A program made the position numbers and the translations under genes. A model generated the notes under the pieces. It did not search any database. It worked only from the letters and a program-made list of their open reading frames with translations, and had not been told where the DNA came from. Shown here piece after piece: positions 22,247 to 33,900 of a stretch of DNA of 64,000 nt (position 1 is the first letter of the stretch; each line of letters begins with the position of its first letter). Source of the stretch: Platynereis dumerilii (taxonomy: Eukaryota > Annelida > Polychaeta > Phyllodocida > Nereididae); NCBI GenBank assembly GCA_026936325.1, contig JAPTHN010000001.1, positions 130,859,138-130,923,137 on the forward strand. Direction: 5' to 3'.

Positions 22247-23735
22247 ATGCTTGTGTGACAGATACTATGGTACAGTAAAGTATAAACAAGAACTTTAAAA
22301 TCTCAAATTTATGACTATGACCTAGCTAATAGTATATACACCTTGTATCAATTTCGTTAAACAAAGTTATATCAAATTCAGAAGCTTGCATATATATATC
22401 TTCCCTTGATAACAATCCATATTCAGCAGGACTGGAATATCATTGGATTTACTTACAATGTATTATACAAACACTTCTCAGGCTATAACTTACCTGGTGC
22501 TTATTAACAGTCTGTGTTTGTCTTTTTGTTGTGCATTAATGTGGTTCCGAAATTTACTTATTTTTCTAAATTGAACAATTGACAGCCCAATTTCTCAAGA
22601 GTGTCAACACAACTGACCAACAGGAAACTGATTGTTTTGCTAAAGAAAATAAAGAAAATATTCTCATTTGGCACGAAGGAATGCAGCAATCGGCGGTGAG
22701 GCTTGTGCATGAGCAGGTGCTCCTGTCTACGTCTGTTTTGCGACTGACCTGTCACCTTCTCAGCTAGTTGTTCTTTCCTTCCATGATGTACAATGTAATC
22801 TACAGATTTATAAAGCTAGAGCCTGTAGCATTTAAGTTTCACAGTTTAGTTCTTTTCACAAAATGTACTAGGATACTTTTCTTTTTAAACGTGTTCATAT
22901 TACAAAACCGAACTGTGCATATTGTGGTGGGAAGCCGTGATCAGGGATTGCAAGTCATTATAAATAAGAGAAGGGCACATATCGTTATTTCTTTTGTTTC
23001 ACTGCACATGCTTGTGTGCCAGGTACTATGGTACAGTAAAGTATAAACAAGAACTTTAAAATCTCAAATTTATGACTATGGCCTAGATAATAGTATATAC
23101 ACCTTGTATCAATTTCGTTAAACAAAGTTATATCAAATTCAGAAGCTTGCATATATATATCTTCTCTTGATAACAATCCATATTCAGCAGGACTGGAATA
23201 TCATTGGATTTACTTACAATGTATTATACAAACACTTCTCAGGCTATAACTTACCTGGCGCTTATTAACAGTCTGTGTTTGTCTTTTTGTTGTGCATTAA
23301 TGTGGTTCCGAAATTTACTTATTTTTCTAGATTGAACAATTGACAGCCCAATTTCTCAAGAGTGCCAACACAACTGACCAACCGGAAACTGATTGTTTTG
23401 TTAAAGAAAATATTCTCATTTGGCACGAAGGAATGCAGCAATCGGCGGTGAGGCTTGTGCATGCATGAGCAGGTGCTCCTGTCTACGTCTGTTTTGCGAC
23501 TGACCTGTCACCTTCTCAGCTAGTTGTTCTTTCCTTCCATGATGTACAATGTAATCTACAGATTTATAAAGCTAGAGCCTGTAGCATTTAAGTTTCACAG
23601 TTTAGTTCTTTTCACAAAATGTACTAGGATACTTTTCTTTTTAAACTTGTTCAAATTACAAAACCGAACTGTGCATATTGTGGTGGGATTGCAAGTCATT
23701 ATAAATAAGAGAAGGGCACATAATAAATATATCAT
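22247..23735 (+). repeat. 756-bp tandem duplication
   Basis: Two head-to-tail units offset by 756 bp, the junction being near 23,003. Both contain the same 'ACTATGGTACAGTAAAG' start and the same open frame beginning at 22,768 and 23,524. Differences are few: short indels such as the AAAGAAAAT loss and the CATG gain, and scattered substitutions. The duplication is therefore recent relative to the family. Confidence 0.85.
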
Positions 23736-24951
23736 TCACAAATATTTACCAAAAGCTGCTATTCTTTCTGTAGTTATGGTTATTTTTTCTTTATTAAATT
23801 TTGTTGATTGGTTGTCCTTCTAAGAAATATAAACTTATCAAGGGACTCTCATTACATTTTAGTTACACGGTAATTAATTCAGAAATTCAGAAGATCATCA
23901 AATATTAGATGCAATAGAATATCGAATAATAATTTGTAAAAAGTAAGTTCCAGTGAACAATTAATCACTATACATGGATATACCTGGGACCAAGAACAAC
24001 TTATTCTCCATAGTTTGAAATTTATTTAGAAATTAATTAGTTGCTATTACAAATGGAGCAAGTAAGCATGTTGCAGAGTATAACCGAGTTGTATCTTTAT
24101 ACATGTGTACAACTTCAACCTATACATAGTATGACCATGTACATGTACCCTTCAGGTAGATGTCATCGCGAGCAATCGATACGAAGTGGTGGTAAAGGAA
24201 GCAAGGTCACTGACCTGATTGTTAAGGTAACTGGTGTTAAGCCAACTGTCCTTGAAACATAATTCAATTGGTTGTCTAAATAGGTGTGTGGTTTGGCAAC
24301 CTGAGGAATAGCCAAAGAACCCTTGTTCGACCTGAGGGCACAACCAAATTTGAGAGAGGTGTTGCATGGGAAGTACAACTTCTTTCGTGTGCTTTGGAGT
24401 TCTGCCACCTTCTGCGACAGTCTTGTCATCAGTGCCCTCAGCACATACACGCAGACCTTAATTGGGACAAGAGCTATCTACCAGCTGACTTTAATTCCAG
24501 TTTGGTGCTAACAAGTGGCTGACTGAAGATAGCAACGTCAGAGGAAAACCTTACTATTGCCCTCATAAATACTATTTGCTCAAGACCTGCATATCAATCA
24601 CTACCACTCTAAACATCTGTCATGTGTAATCATTGCCAGTATAAAGCATGGTAATCAAGGAAATGTCACAGGAGGCTGAACACAGCTGTGTGCACTGGAT
24701 GCTTTTTTTTATTGCTTGCACATTGTTGGACGAGACCGCTAGGTGCCTGCTACGGCCACCCATTCCAAGTGATAGTACTTTTATAATTGGAACTTCACTA
24801 TGTTGGCTGTGACAATAATGTCTGGCTTATCTTCATGTGGATAGCCACCTGATACATGTCTTCCAGCAAATTCTTTAAGCTTGTTTGTTGCTTTATCCAC
24901 AATTACAAATATCCAATTGTGTCCCACAACACACTATGCAGCAGGCAACAA

Positions 24952-26437
24952 CAGTGGTGTAAATGGGAATTTAGAGGAGCAGGAGCTCTGCCCCAAAGCA
25001 AATTATATCTGTTATAGCGATGGCATAACCGCGCGCGTATATAAATTGTCAGCCTAAAGCAAAATTGGCCTAAGTCAGACTTAGGCCATTTTTCCTTTTT
25101 GGTACCATAGGAAGGCCCTTATGATAATACATGTGCTAAAAAAAATTTGGACTCCTAAATTAATAATAAACCCCTCAAAACCCCAACTCAATTTTCACAC
25201 AAATGGCCTAAGTCCTGTTGACTTGGCCAATTTTGTTATCACTAATTTTAGTGGATATCATCAATATTTTTCGGTCATAATTGTGAGTATTAATTCTATT
25301 GAAGTTGTTTCCTTGCATTTCATTAATAAATTTTATGGAGAATTGCTTAATAATACAGCTACACCACAAAAGAATTTGGGTCTAAGTCATTTTTGGTTCA
25401 AAAAAAAAATTGGCCTAAGTCAGTTTTTGGCTGGTTGCTAAAAATTGCCAAAGATGACTTAGGCCAATTTTGCTTTAGGCTGACGAAATTATATCTGTTA
25501 TAGCGACGGTATAATCGCGCACGTATATAGGCTATCACAGATCACATGAAAATAGATCCATTTGATAAATGATAGTATATATCACATTCATCATGATTCA
25601 TGACATAGTCAACACTTCAATGTACAATATTTTTCACAAAGTGTGAACATATATTTTTTAGTACAGCAGCAGACTAAAACAATTAGTGTATTTATAAGTT
25701 CTCACTGTTCATACAGTTGCGGCTAACAAAATTGGATAGGCTGAATTCATAAGCAGTCAGTTAACTGCTGAAGCTTCTGGTCCATACATTGCCTTGACTA
25801 GATGAGAATCATATTATAGCTCTTTGCGAATTGACCACTGAAATAATTAATTTCATTCTTTTCAATTTGCAAACTGGTTTTGCCACATCATTGACAGTTC
25901 TCTGTTGGTCTCCTAATCTTCTTATTTGATGAAGTACCTTTAAAAGTCACTTAATTAGTTTCTTTATTGTCACCTATGCTGCTAGATATGAAAAGCACTG
26001 CATCAACTGATTAACCATAACTGACGAAAACAAAACAGTTTTAAGCCAGTGACCTCACACGACCAAATTGAAAGTTTTAAAATTTCTATTTTAAACTGTT
26101 TGGATCACTAATAGGCAAACAGCTCTGAATGACTGATTTATTTTGGTTGAGAGAGCCTGTGTACGTACAGGTAGAAGATTTAACAAGACAAAGGTATAAT
26201 TTCACAGCCAATCAAGAGGACTGTTAGGCTGTTATAAACCGATTAAATGCTTTGAAAATATGACATACTCCAGCTCCAAATGCAGTCAAAATGTTCTTGA
26301 TACTGTCCTTTTGACTTCAGCTGTAAGGTCAATAAAGTGTTGCAAAGAGCTGCCGGAGCTCTAGACCTTGAGAGCTCCACTGCCTTCAAGAGGTTTGGGG
26401 CTCAGCTCCGGTGAGCTCCTGCCCATTTACACCACTG
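24952..26437. mobile_element. hAT-type element with perfect 8-bp TSD, in DRF
   Basis: TIRs CAGTGGTGTAAATGGG (exact, 16 bp) lie at both ends with subterminal AGGAGCTC. The flanks are GGCAACAA at 24,944-24,951 and 26,438-26,445. The uninterrupted sequence 'AGCAGGCAACAATGT.ATGAATTTATT' at 42,309 and 52,939 gives the empty site, proving the boundaries. There is no recognisable transposase in 1486 bp, so it is non-autonomous. Confidence 0.92.
25048..25484. mobile_element. MITE nested in the hAT element
   Basis: The ends GTCAGCCTAAAGC and its complement open TIRs containing AAAATTGGCCTAAGTC. That string recurs internally near 25,202 and 25,410. About 50 bp on either side (AAATTATATCTGTTATAGCG, then CGCGCRCGTATATA) are direct repeats of each other, so the insertion is accompanied by an unusually long flanking duplication or lies between two pre-existing repeat units. 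Confidence 0.65.
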
Positions 26438-27063
26438 GGCAACAATGTAATGAATTTATTTGATGTAATATTTATGAGATTCGTCACCAAGGAAATTGAA
26501 GGAATTCGCATCACACAGCCTGGCCAGTGGGTTATCACTAAGGAAGCGATATTCAATATTAGGATCTGAATTTCTAAACATTGCCTCCAAATATTCTCAA
26601 TGGCCTTTTATCATTTAGCCATCCAGTCAACTTTGGCAATCCTCATGAATTGACACCCCTGAGTGAAGACATTTGAACAGACTAAATGAATGAAATTGAT
26701 CAGACAGGTTGAATCTTAAGCTTATATATATGGCTAGTTTTCTATTTTACACATAAAGATAGCTTGATAACTTCAAATGCATATATCATGCAGACAGTAG
26801 CCTACAGTATATGTGTCCTAAAACCAATCTGACCTGGCTGTATATGAGATTTCTTGGGATATATAGCAAAAGTATATCCTCTGGTACACATCATTTGAAG
26901 CTACAAATAAAGTGACTCTACTCTGAATATGTCCAACAACATGGCCATCAATATTTCGCCAGAGCAGTCTTAACTCAATGTTTGAGCTCAAGCCCCTTGA
27001 CGTGTACAAAAGTGTCATGAGATTGAAGATAAGAATACCCTCATAGCATCCCCAACGCAATTA

Positions 27064-27352
27064 GCGGGCGACCAGATGATCTTTGGGGGGGGGGGGCTAT
27101 GGATATTTGGTGAAAAAAAAAGATTGTTTCCCACTTGACACTGAAAAAAAAAGTTTGTTCAGCCCACGGAAATAAAAAAAAAGTTTGTTTCCACCTGTAG
27201 CTAGGGTACTGTAATGTTAAAATTCCAATAAAAAAAGTTTGTTGTGAGTGCGCATGCGAAAAAATTGTTCGTCGACGCACTGCGAACGAAAAAAAAAGTT
27301 CTTCCCGGGGGTTAAGTCCATAGCCCCCCTCAACTGTCGTTTGGTCGGCCCC
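27064..27352. mobile_element. Harbinger-like MITE
   Basis: The ends GCGGGCGACCAGATGATC and the complement of GGGGCCGACCAAACGACAG are flanked by TTA (27,061-27,063 and 27,353-27,355). A 3-bp TWA duplication and G-rich TIR starts fit PIF/Harbinger. The interior holds about five degenerate units of roughly 40 bp ending in A-run plus GTTTGTT, and a 13-bp G-run. Confidence 0.65.
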
Positions 27353-27355
27353 TTA

Positions 27356-28425
27356 GAGCCTGGCTTTCATGCAGACTATTGGTGAAATATTAAGCTCTAC
27401 TGGCCTATTTAAGTTCAATACAAATCTATCAAGGATCTTGTGTTCAAAAATCCTATCTAGGTAGTTGCAATATGCAGACTGCTCTCTTTCTGGCATAAAC
27501 TTTTATAGGGTGGGATACTTGCGACTGTGTGGTTGAGGGAAGAGTAAGAAACGTCGTAACCACAAAAGAACACAAATATATGTAGTGCTACGAACTAGCG
27601 CATGCCTACCGGACAAGGGCAGGAGGGTAGGCTCCCCTCAAAAACTTTGGGAACAATACAAATTCATTAAAGGTGGCTAAAACATTGGGCAGATGATCAA
27701 ATTAACAATAATGAAAATCGATGGTTCCCAATATATAATAGAGTTGAAAAGGTATGAAGTCCAGATTATGAAATTTGGTAAATGTCTCTCACCCTCCAAA
27801 AATGTCCATCCGTAAAACACCTATGCCGTTTCGAGTTCAGTGAAAGAGAAGGATTGATGTATAACATTCAGACTTGCAAAGAAATGACCCAGACTCACTC
27901 TCAGAAGCAAAGGATACTCAAGAAAAATGTAGTCTTGGGCTGCATCACGGATAAGTTGCTAGTTGGTGGATCAATACACATCAAAGCATCCTTAGTAGGA
28001 GTAAAGCATGAGCTGATACTGGCACGTCTTGCCAGTAATACATGTATCTTATGGGAAAAACAAGATTCTCGTTGTTGTTGCCAAGGAGCTGCACATCCCG
28101 GCTCCTTTCAAGTAACAAGAGGTAAAAACATTGAGAAAGCAGGCAACAGGACCAGCTGCTGGGATGTAACACGTGAGGAAATATCTGGCTTTCCTAATAA
28201 AAGGCATTGGCAGTAAGATGTAAGGACAGGGTGGGTTAATGGCTTGGTGTGTGTGGCTGTGTATCAATTCTTATTTGTTTATTTAGGACAAACACTTAAA
28301 TGACATGTCAATAGATCATCTTGATGAAGCAGTTGACAGACTATTTTCTGAGGGGTACTGGCTACTGACACAGTGATTGTGGACCAACAATCCTCTCTTC
28401 ACCATTGCAACAATTTCTGTGTAAC
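27356..28425. other. No gene recognised
   Basis: Contains a 144-codon open frame (27,782-28,216, plus) with no recognisable domain. It is within chance for the window. A segment near 27,610 shares 'GGGCAGGAGGG' with the C-rich repeat ends at 32.9 and 57.6 kb. Confidence 0.4.
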
Positions 28426-28840
28426 TTTTGAGTCATATTGCACATTCCCTGCTAGATCCTATCTGTGGGAGGAATGCTTCAGCATATCAAGGGGCTTAAG
28501 CTCAAACATTGAGTTGTGACTCCTCCGGCAAAATATTGATGGTCATGTCATCGGGCATATTCAGAGTTGAGTCACTTCATTTGTAGTTCCAAATTGTGTA
28601 TACCAGAGGATATATGTATACCGTAGCGCAAGCAATCTCATATCCAACCTGGTCAAATAAGTCATATGACACATAGGTGACTTGCTGGTATGATATATAA
28701 CTGATCAAGCAATTCAGCAAATCTTTCATTTACACTGAGTGCCAAATATCAGACACTAGACAGTCATGTTTTTTACTCAGACAACCCTGATGTTTTTTCA
28801 TATCCTCATAAGTATTTGGAATAGTTGTATGTCATTTATT

Positions 28841-31133
28841 CATATAAACAGTTTAAAAAAATAAGTTCCCCTTAAAGTAAATTTGAAGATTCCCTCTCTG
28901 ATTTTTATGAAAGTTGGATTGAATTTCAGGCCTATAGCTATATCAACCCTAAATGTGTGTATTTGTAGTTTAGTGGCATTATTCCTGGCTGAGCCAGCCG
29001 CCTTCGAGTGAGCGAGCCTACCCCTGCCTACCCCTGTTTTCAAAAATCTGTGGCTTTTCCAATGGATATGAACAAATAGACCAAGCGGGGGGGCCACCAG
29101 CTGGAGCATACTTCATCATGATACTGGAGAAAATTTGTTTCTCAATCATATTTAGTGGACAATTGAGGACTTCTTTTGTAACCTTTCACAGTTTAGGTAC
29201 AGTGGGGTGCGAAAGTTTGGGCACCCTTTGACAGGGGTCACATTTTTTCAAATTTCAAATAAACCATTTGCAGAATCTTTCCAACTTGAATTGTGTGAGT
29301 GAAGGATACCCATGCACTCAATTTTACCCTGAAAGAACAATGGAAATATAAAAATGTAAAAAAAATACAGGTCTTTTTGTCGGATTTTACATGTGCAAAA
29401 GTTTGGGCACCCCGACAGATTCTGATCTTGATCTTTCTAGAACTCTACATTAAAGCAATATAAAAGCTCTACAAGGCTTTGGATAATAATTTAAGCATCC
29501 CAGGACTTCATTTTGTGTGAATTTTTTATTTTAATTCCTAACAAAATGACTCCAACCGTTGCAATTTGAGGTACCTGAGGTACATCAGATCATTTGATAA
29601 AATTTCAATTATTTTGAGTCCAGAAGCTGAAAAGTTGATTTATTATGTTTATTTATCACCACCTAAACATGAATGATTATTCTTTTATGACCTTTTGGAG
29701 CAGCTCAGACCTAAATCGAAGTAAAATACCTAAAATTCCACAAAAGTTCAACTTTCTGGGCATTTATGTCAGAGCACCTTGGCTTTTCTTGTAAAAATAT
29801 TATTGAAACCTGCTGTTTTTGTATTGTGTTGTGTAGAAATGACAATTTTGCAATTATTACAGCCGTCATCCGTAATTTTTGGCCTGCCTATTCTTGCCTT
29901 TAGGGAGTCAAACTTGTTTATCACATTCTGGTGTATCGGAGCGATTCCATTTCAATGCTTTTTTTTACTCCCTTGCCTCAAACACCACAATGACTGATCC
30001 ACAATGTTCCCTAATAGTTAGATGGGACCTTTGGCATGACTCAGGCAGTCAGATTAAGCTATGTAATTGTGAAACCTTGTATAGCTTGGCTTTTCGAATC
30101 TGCATGCTGACGGTGGAATGATGCATATGTCAACCACATTCAGTGTCGCAACTGTCGGGGTCTCTGAGGTTGACATATAAGATTTAATTGCAACAAAATA
30201 GCAAAATTGACTAAATAGAAACAAATCAACCCCAAATTGAAATTTTTTTCAGCTAAAATAGTCCCTGGCTGGCAATACAAAGTTGAACTGCACTTTAATA
30301 TTTGTAATTTTGCTAGATATTAACCTAAATAAATAATGTAAATCTTGAATATTTTTGGTTATTTTAGATAAAATGTTAATTTTAGGTAAAGGAGAGGCTA
30401 ACCAGGACTCCTGCACCAGAAATGTTCAAAACTTTCAGTATTACTGGACATGTGCAATTGATGCCATAGGTACCACAAAGATGCAACGGTTGGAGTCACT
30501 CTGTTAGGGAGAACAATAAAAAATGCACAAGAAATGATGATCCTGGGATGCTTGCATTATTATCCAAAGCATTTTAGAGCTTTTATATTGCTTTAATGTA
30601 GAGTAATAGAAAAATCCAGATCAGAATCCGTAGGGGTGCCCAAACTTTTGCACATGTAAAATCTGACAAAAAGACCTGCAATTTTTTACATTTTTATATT
30701 TCCATTGTTCTTTCAGGGTAAAATTGAGTGCATGGGTATCCTTCACTCACACAATTCACGTTGGAAAGATTCTGCAAATGATTTGTTTGAAATTTGAAAA
30801 AATGTGACCCCTCTCAAAGGGTGCCCAATTTTTCGCACCCCACTGTAAGGTTCCTTGGGTGACATTAGAAATAGTTTGAGTTGAGTTTGAGGAGCACCTT
30901 TTGGAAAAAAATTTTTTGGAAAATTCAAAACTTCAAATTTTTTAAAAGAGGGGTATGCGCACTCAGGGTATTGTGGCTCAGACAATAATGAAGCAATCAT
31001 GCTACAATTACACAGACATAACGTCACTATGCAGACCTACAACTATGATAACTTTAATAGAAATCGGAAAAGAGGACTTTGAGATATTCAAGTTTCGTTA
31101 AGGGGGACTTATTTTTGTTGAACCGTTTATATG
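28841..31133. mobile_element. Old TIR element interrupted by a mariner copy
   Basis: CATATAAACAGTTTAAAAA at the left and the complement of CATATAAACGGTTCAACAA at the right start diverged TIRs of about 100 bp sharing AATAAGT.CCCCTTAA. The Tc1/mariner-type copy at 29,200-30,845 lies inside and is therefore younger. No coding remnant is recognised. Confidence 0.55.
29200..30845. mobile_element. Tc1/mariner-type element with long IR/DR ends
   Basis: TIRs of about 350 bp begin CAGTGGGGTGCGAAAGTTTG and are flanked by TA at 29,198-29,199 and 30,846-30,847. A second copy of the core (GTGCAAAAGTTTGGGCACCC) lies about 190 bp inside the left end and its mirror inside the right end, the IR/DR arrangement known from Sleeping Beauty and Minos. 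The roughly 900-bp centre shows no intact transposase. A faint GRPKITDDG-like string on the minus strand near 29,870 may be a relic of the DNA-binding region. Confidence 0.85.
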
Positions 31134-31276
31134 AGAAACCAATGCCTTGCATGCATGGGACACAAGCAGTTAGCCAAACAGTTGTTTCTCAAGTTTATGA
31201 ACACCATTATACACATTTCATAACAAAATTTAAAAGAAATCATTTCAATGTGGTGGGTTTCTTAATACTGTATTGT

Positions 31277-32110
31277 TTATTATCCATCCAATAACTATGT
31301 ATCCTTCAATTTTTCATAGATTGAAAGCTTGATGTCATGCTGAGACTGGGTGGCCATTGGTCAGTTGAGGAGTGAGTAGAAAAACTATATGTCATGCTAG
31401 GCTTTTTCGGTGATGTCAAGCTATATGTACATTCTCATTGGTCGGGAGAGTCAGTTGCATGACATTGATTAAGCAGTTGCTCTTAAATTAACATTGTGAA
31501 GGGTCCAGACTCCAGTGTCATCATTTAGTCAATGGCATACATGGATACTGAAAGCATGCCATGTGATGCCAAGGTGGCTTGATTTGGAATCTTATTGGAA
31601 GAAGATGGGAAATAGAAGAGGAAGGTTTTATAATATGTAACATATGTAACAGAGAACATCTGATCCCTATATCTGTTCCCAATAAGCATCAACTGAATGC
31701 ATGTCACTAAGCTGGGGAAGGAGTTTAGTGAATAGCTGTAAAACACAAACAAGATTTTCACCAAATCTCACATCCGGTCGAATCCCAGCTTGAAGGTGAA
31801 TACAGTGTATTGCCATACTCAATCTTCAGGAATCCAAACTATAACTGAAACTTGACCAACTGTTTGGATTTTCAGGTGTAACGAATAACAAAAGCAAACA
31901 AAATTCCAGTAATGTGAAACTTTTAAGGATTTGCTTTAACTGTTTGTTGTTGCTTATCATACCAGCCAATTTGATTTGCTTGTCAGCATGTTGTCATGCT
32001 CTTTAGCTGCATGCACTGCCAGACCAATAGCTGTCCTGAACCAGCATGACATCATGCTGTCGGTCTGAGGAAAAGAATTGAAGGATACATAGTTATTGGA
32101 TGGATAATAA
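31277..32110. mobile_element. 834-bp TIR element with repeated TGTCATGCT motif
   Basis: An exact 34-bp TIR starts TTATTATCCATCCAATAAC. Weaker inverted similarity continues for about 60 bp more, including TTGATGTCATGCTG and its counterpart. Short motifs GTCATGC/GCATGAC recur at least eight times inside. No transposase frame is present. The second copy is at 43,639-44,463. Confidence 0.75.
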
Positions 32111-32996
32111 TTGATCTACAAATACATTTCAGACATTGCATGCTGGCAATAGTTGCAAATGATCATTTCTTCTGGCTGGCATTTCAAAAAATAAATAATT
32201 TCTCATGAACTTCCCCACCTGATCATCTACTGGTCAGTGTTCACCCCCCCCCCCCCCAAAAAAAAACCTTACACTGCCTGGTCGATATGATTGCAGAGAA
32301 ATTAATATCGTGGGAACGCATGAATGTCAGTTACTCACAACAGTATTCATGACTGGTTCGGAGACCCTCCGCAATTCTAAGACTTTAGAGGTCCGCGATG
32401 CATCAATATCACTAAATTTATGTCAATGAAACTTAAGTATTTCATGGAATATACTCTTGGACCTTATGCCCCTGTAAAAAAATCACTGGAGCATGAAATT
32501 GATGATCAAGCATGACCATTTTGTTGTTTAGTGATGTTATGGCATCATAGATCATTCATGTGTAATCGTTCAATGCTAGGCAATGAAGACTCAAGCTATA
32601 TGGTACCACAGGTCCACCTTTAGGCAAAAAGTATTTCTTCAAATCAACAGGATGAGCAGTGACGTCTTCCTCAGCAGATACTATTGAAATGTGCATAAGC
32701 TACTTCGATTCGAGGGTGCCAGAAGGAAAGAGGGTGACAGGGACAGTCAGATGAGAAAGGGCAAATCTTAATTTGCAGCCTGACAAAAAATTTAATGCAG
32801 CGCCAATAATATTTAGAGCATTATTCCTCACATTTGCACGTTTTTGCCTTAATTACAACAGAATTTTTTTTTTTAGATCAAAAAGGCATACGTTGCCCCC
32901 CCCCCCATATAAGGTAAGGGCAGGAGGGGCAATTGCCCTCCCTGCTTGTTCTGACACCCTTGCTTGATTATCCCCATTGAGGAAGACTCCATAGTC

Positions 32997-33210
32997 TTGA
33001 TATGCAGGTCTTGAGCAAACAGCATTTATGAGGGCAATAGCAAGGTTTTCCTCCGACATTGCTATCTCCAGTCAGCCACTTGTTAGGATCAGAGTGGAAT
33101 TAAAGTCAGCTGGGAGATTGCTCTTGTCCCAATTTAGGCCCGCTTGAGTGTTTGTATATATGTCTTGAGGGCATTGATGACTAGACTGCCATACAACATT
33201 GTACTACCAA
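32997..33210 (-). repeat. Inverted DRF module C fragment
   Basis: The reverse complement of 41,775-41,986, paired coordinates summing to about 74,984. It is joined directly to the inner edge of the left arm and to the direct repeat that starts at 33,210. This shows a deletion or strand switch relative to the copy at 41-43 kb. Confidence 0.8.
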
Positions 33211-33900
33211 TCAATGACCTCACGACAGGCCCTATCAATTGCATTGAAATGAACTGTCAATTTGTCATTGGGTAGCTTGTGACCTCATTGATGAGTGGTA
33301 CAACACCTCGAATGACGTTTCCTTATAGCATTGCAACTATAGGACATGACATCAGAAACTGCTTATGACTTCTTTTTGTAAGCACTTCGAGTTTTGTGCA
33401 CTGCAACAGGTCCTGTAGTATTTCACAGACAACAGTAAAGGTCTTTTCACTGAATGGTGCACGCAAGGATAAAAAAAAAATCCAATTTTGCAAAATACAA
33501 CCTCAATGTTCATATTGTAATAATAATAATAATATTAAGAACTTATATAGCGCCAATTCCAGTTAACTGCTCTTTAGCGCTTGTAATAAAATATTGTACA
33601 GTTGTTAGAGCTTATGAAGGCCAACATCATTTAGTTATTTACCAAAAGCTGCTATTCTTTCTATGGGTATGGTTATGTTTATATTTATTCGTTGATTGGG
33701 AGTTCTTCTACGCAGTGCAAATTTATCAAGGGACTCTCATCACATGGCAGGTGTATGGCAATTCAGATATTCAGAAGATCATCACAATAGGATAGGAAAT
33801 TATTGAAAAGATATAAAGAAAAAGTTTGAAATTAATAACATTATATTGCAAATGTAGCAGTTATCTGGTAAGCATGTTGTAGAGTATGACTGAATGATAT
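33210..33900 (+). repeat. Direct repeat B, left copy
   Basis: Nearly identical to 40,768-41,458 in the same orientation (offset 7,558). Both end at the same string GACTGAATGATAT, after which they diverge abruptly. Differences seen are a handful of single bases. The 23,740-23,910 region is an older relative. Confidence 0.9.
33517..33585 (+). repeat. ATA microsatellite plus TATAGCGC...AGCGCTT motif
   Basis: An AATAAT run is followed by ACTTATATAGCGCCAATTCC and, about 30 bp on, TTTAGCGCTTGTAATAAA. This pairing of an ATA run with a TATAGCGC string is a common transposon tail in marine invertebrate genomes as I remember them. The exact family is not assigned. The other copy is near 41,075-41,143. 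Confidence 0.5.

Larger units (their letters stand above)
21660..27045 (+). repeat. Dispersed repeat family DRF, longest copy
   Basis: A chain of modules that recur elsewhere in the same order: R (21,660-22,246), T (22,247-23,735, itself duplicated), B/C (23,736-24,943), a hAT insertion, D (26,446-26,830) and F (26,831-27,045). R recurs at 48.8-49.3 and 57.7-58.4 kb, T at 35.26-35.42, B/C/D at 40.77-42.75 and 52.3-53.3, and F at 47.04-47.28 and, inverted, at 28.43-28.64 kb. No coding domain is recognised and the nature of the element is unknown. It could be a large non-autonomous transposon or an old segmental repeat. Confidence 0.65.
28426..32995 (+). repeat. Left arm of the 4.5-kb inverted duplication
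   Basis: The reverse complement of 42,757-47,276, with paired coordinates summing to about 75,740. By eye identity is near 98-99 percent over the whole arm, with a 36-bp extra stretch near 28,648-28,685 bounded by CTGG and a few small indels. It carries DRF module F (inverted), an old TIR element, a nested Tc1/mariner copy, an 834-bp TIR element and C-rich repeats. The outer edge is at TTTTGAG and the inner edge at CTCCATAGT. Confidence 0.9.

Noticed and set aside
22768-23823. Duplicated 92- and 99-codon frames beginning at non-ATG codons
   Set aside because: They are the same DNA twice through the 756-bp tandem duplication; the product is hydrophobic and lacks any known motif.
27782-28216. 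144-codon plus-strand frame
   Set aside because: No recognisable domain or composition bias; within chance expectation.
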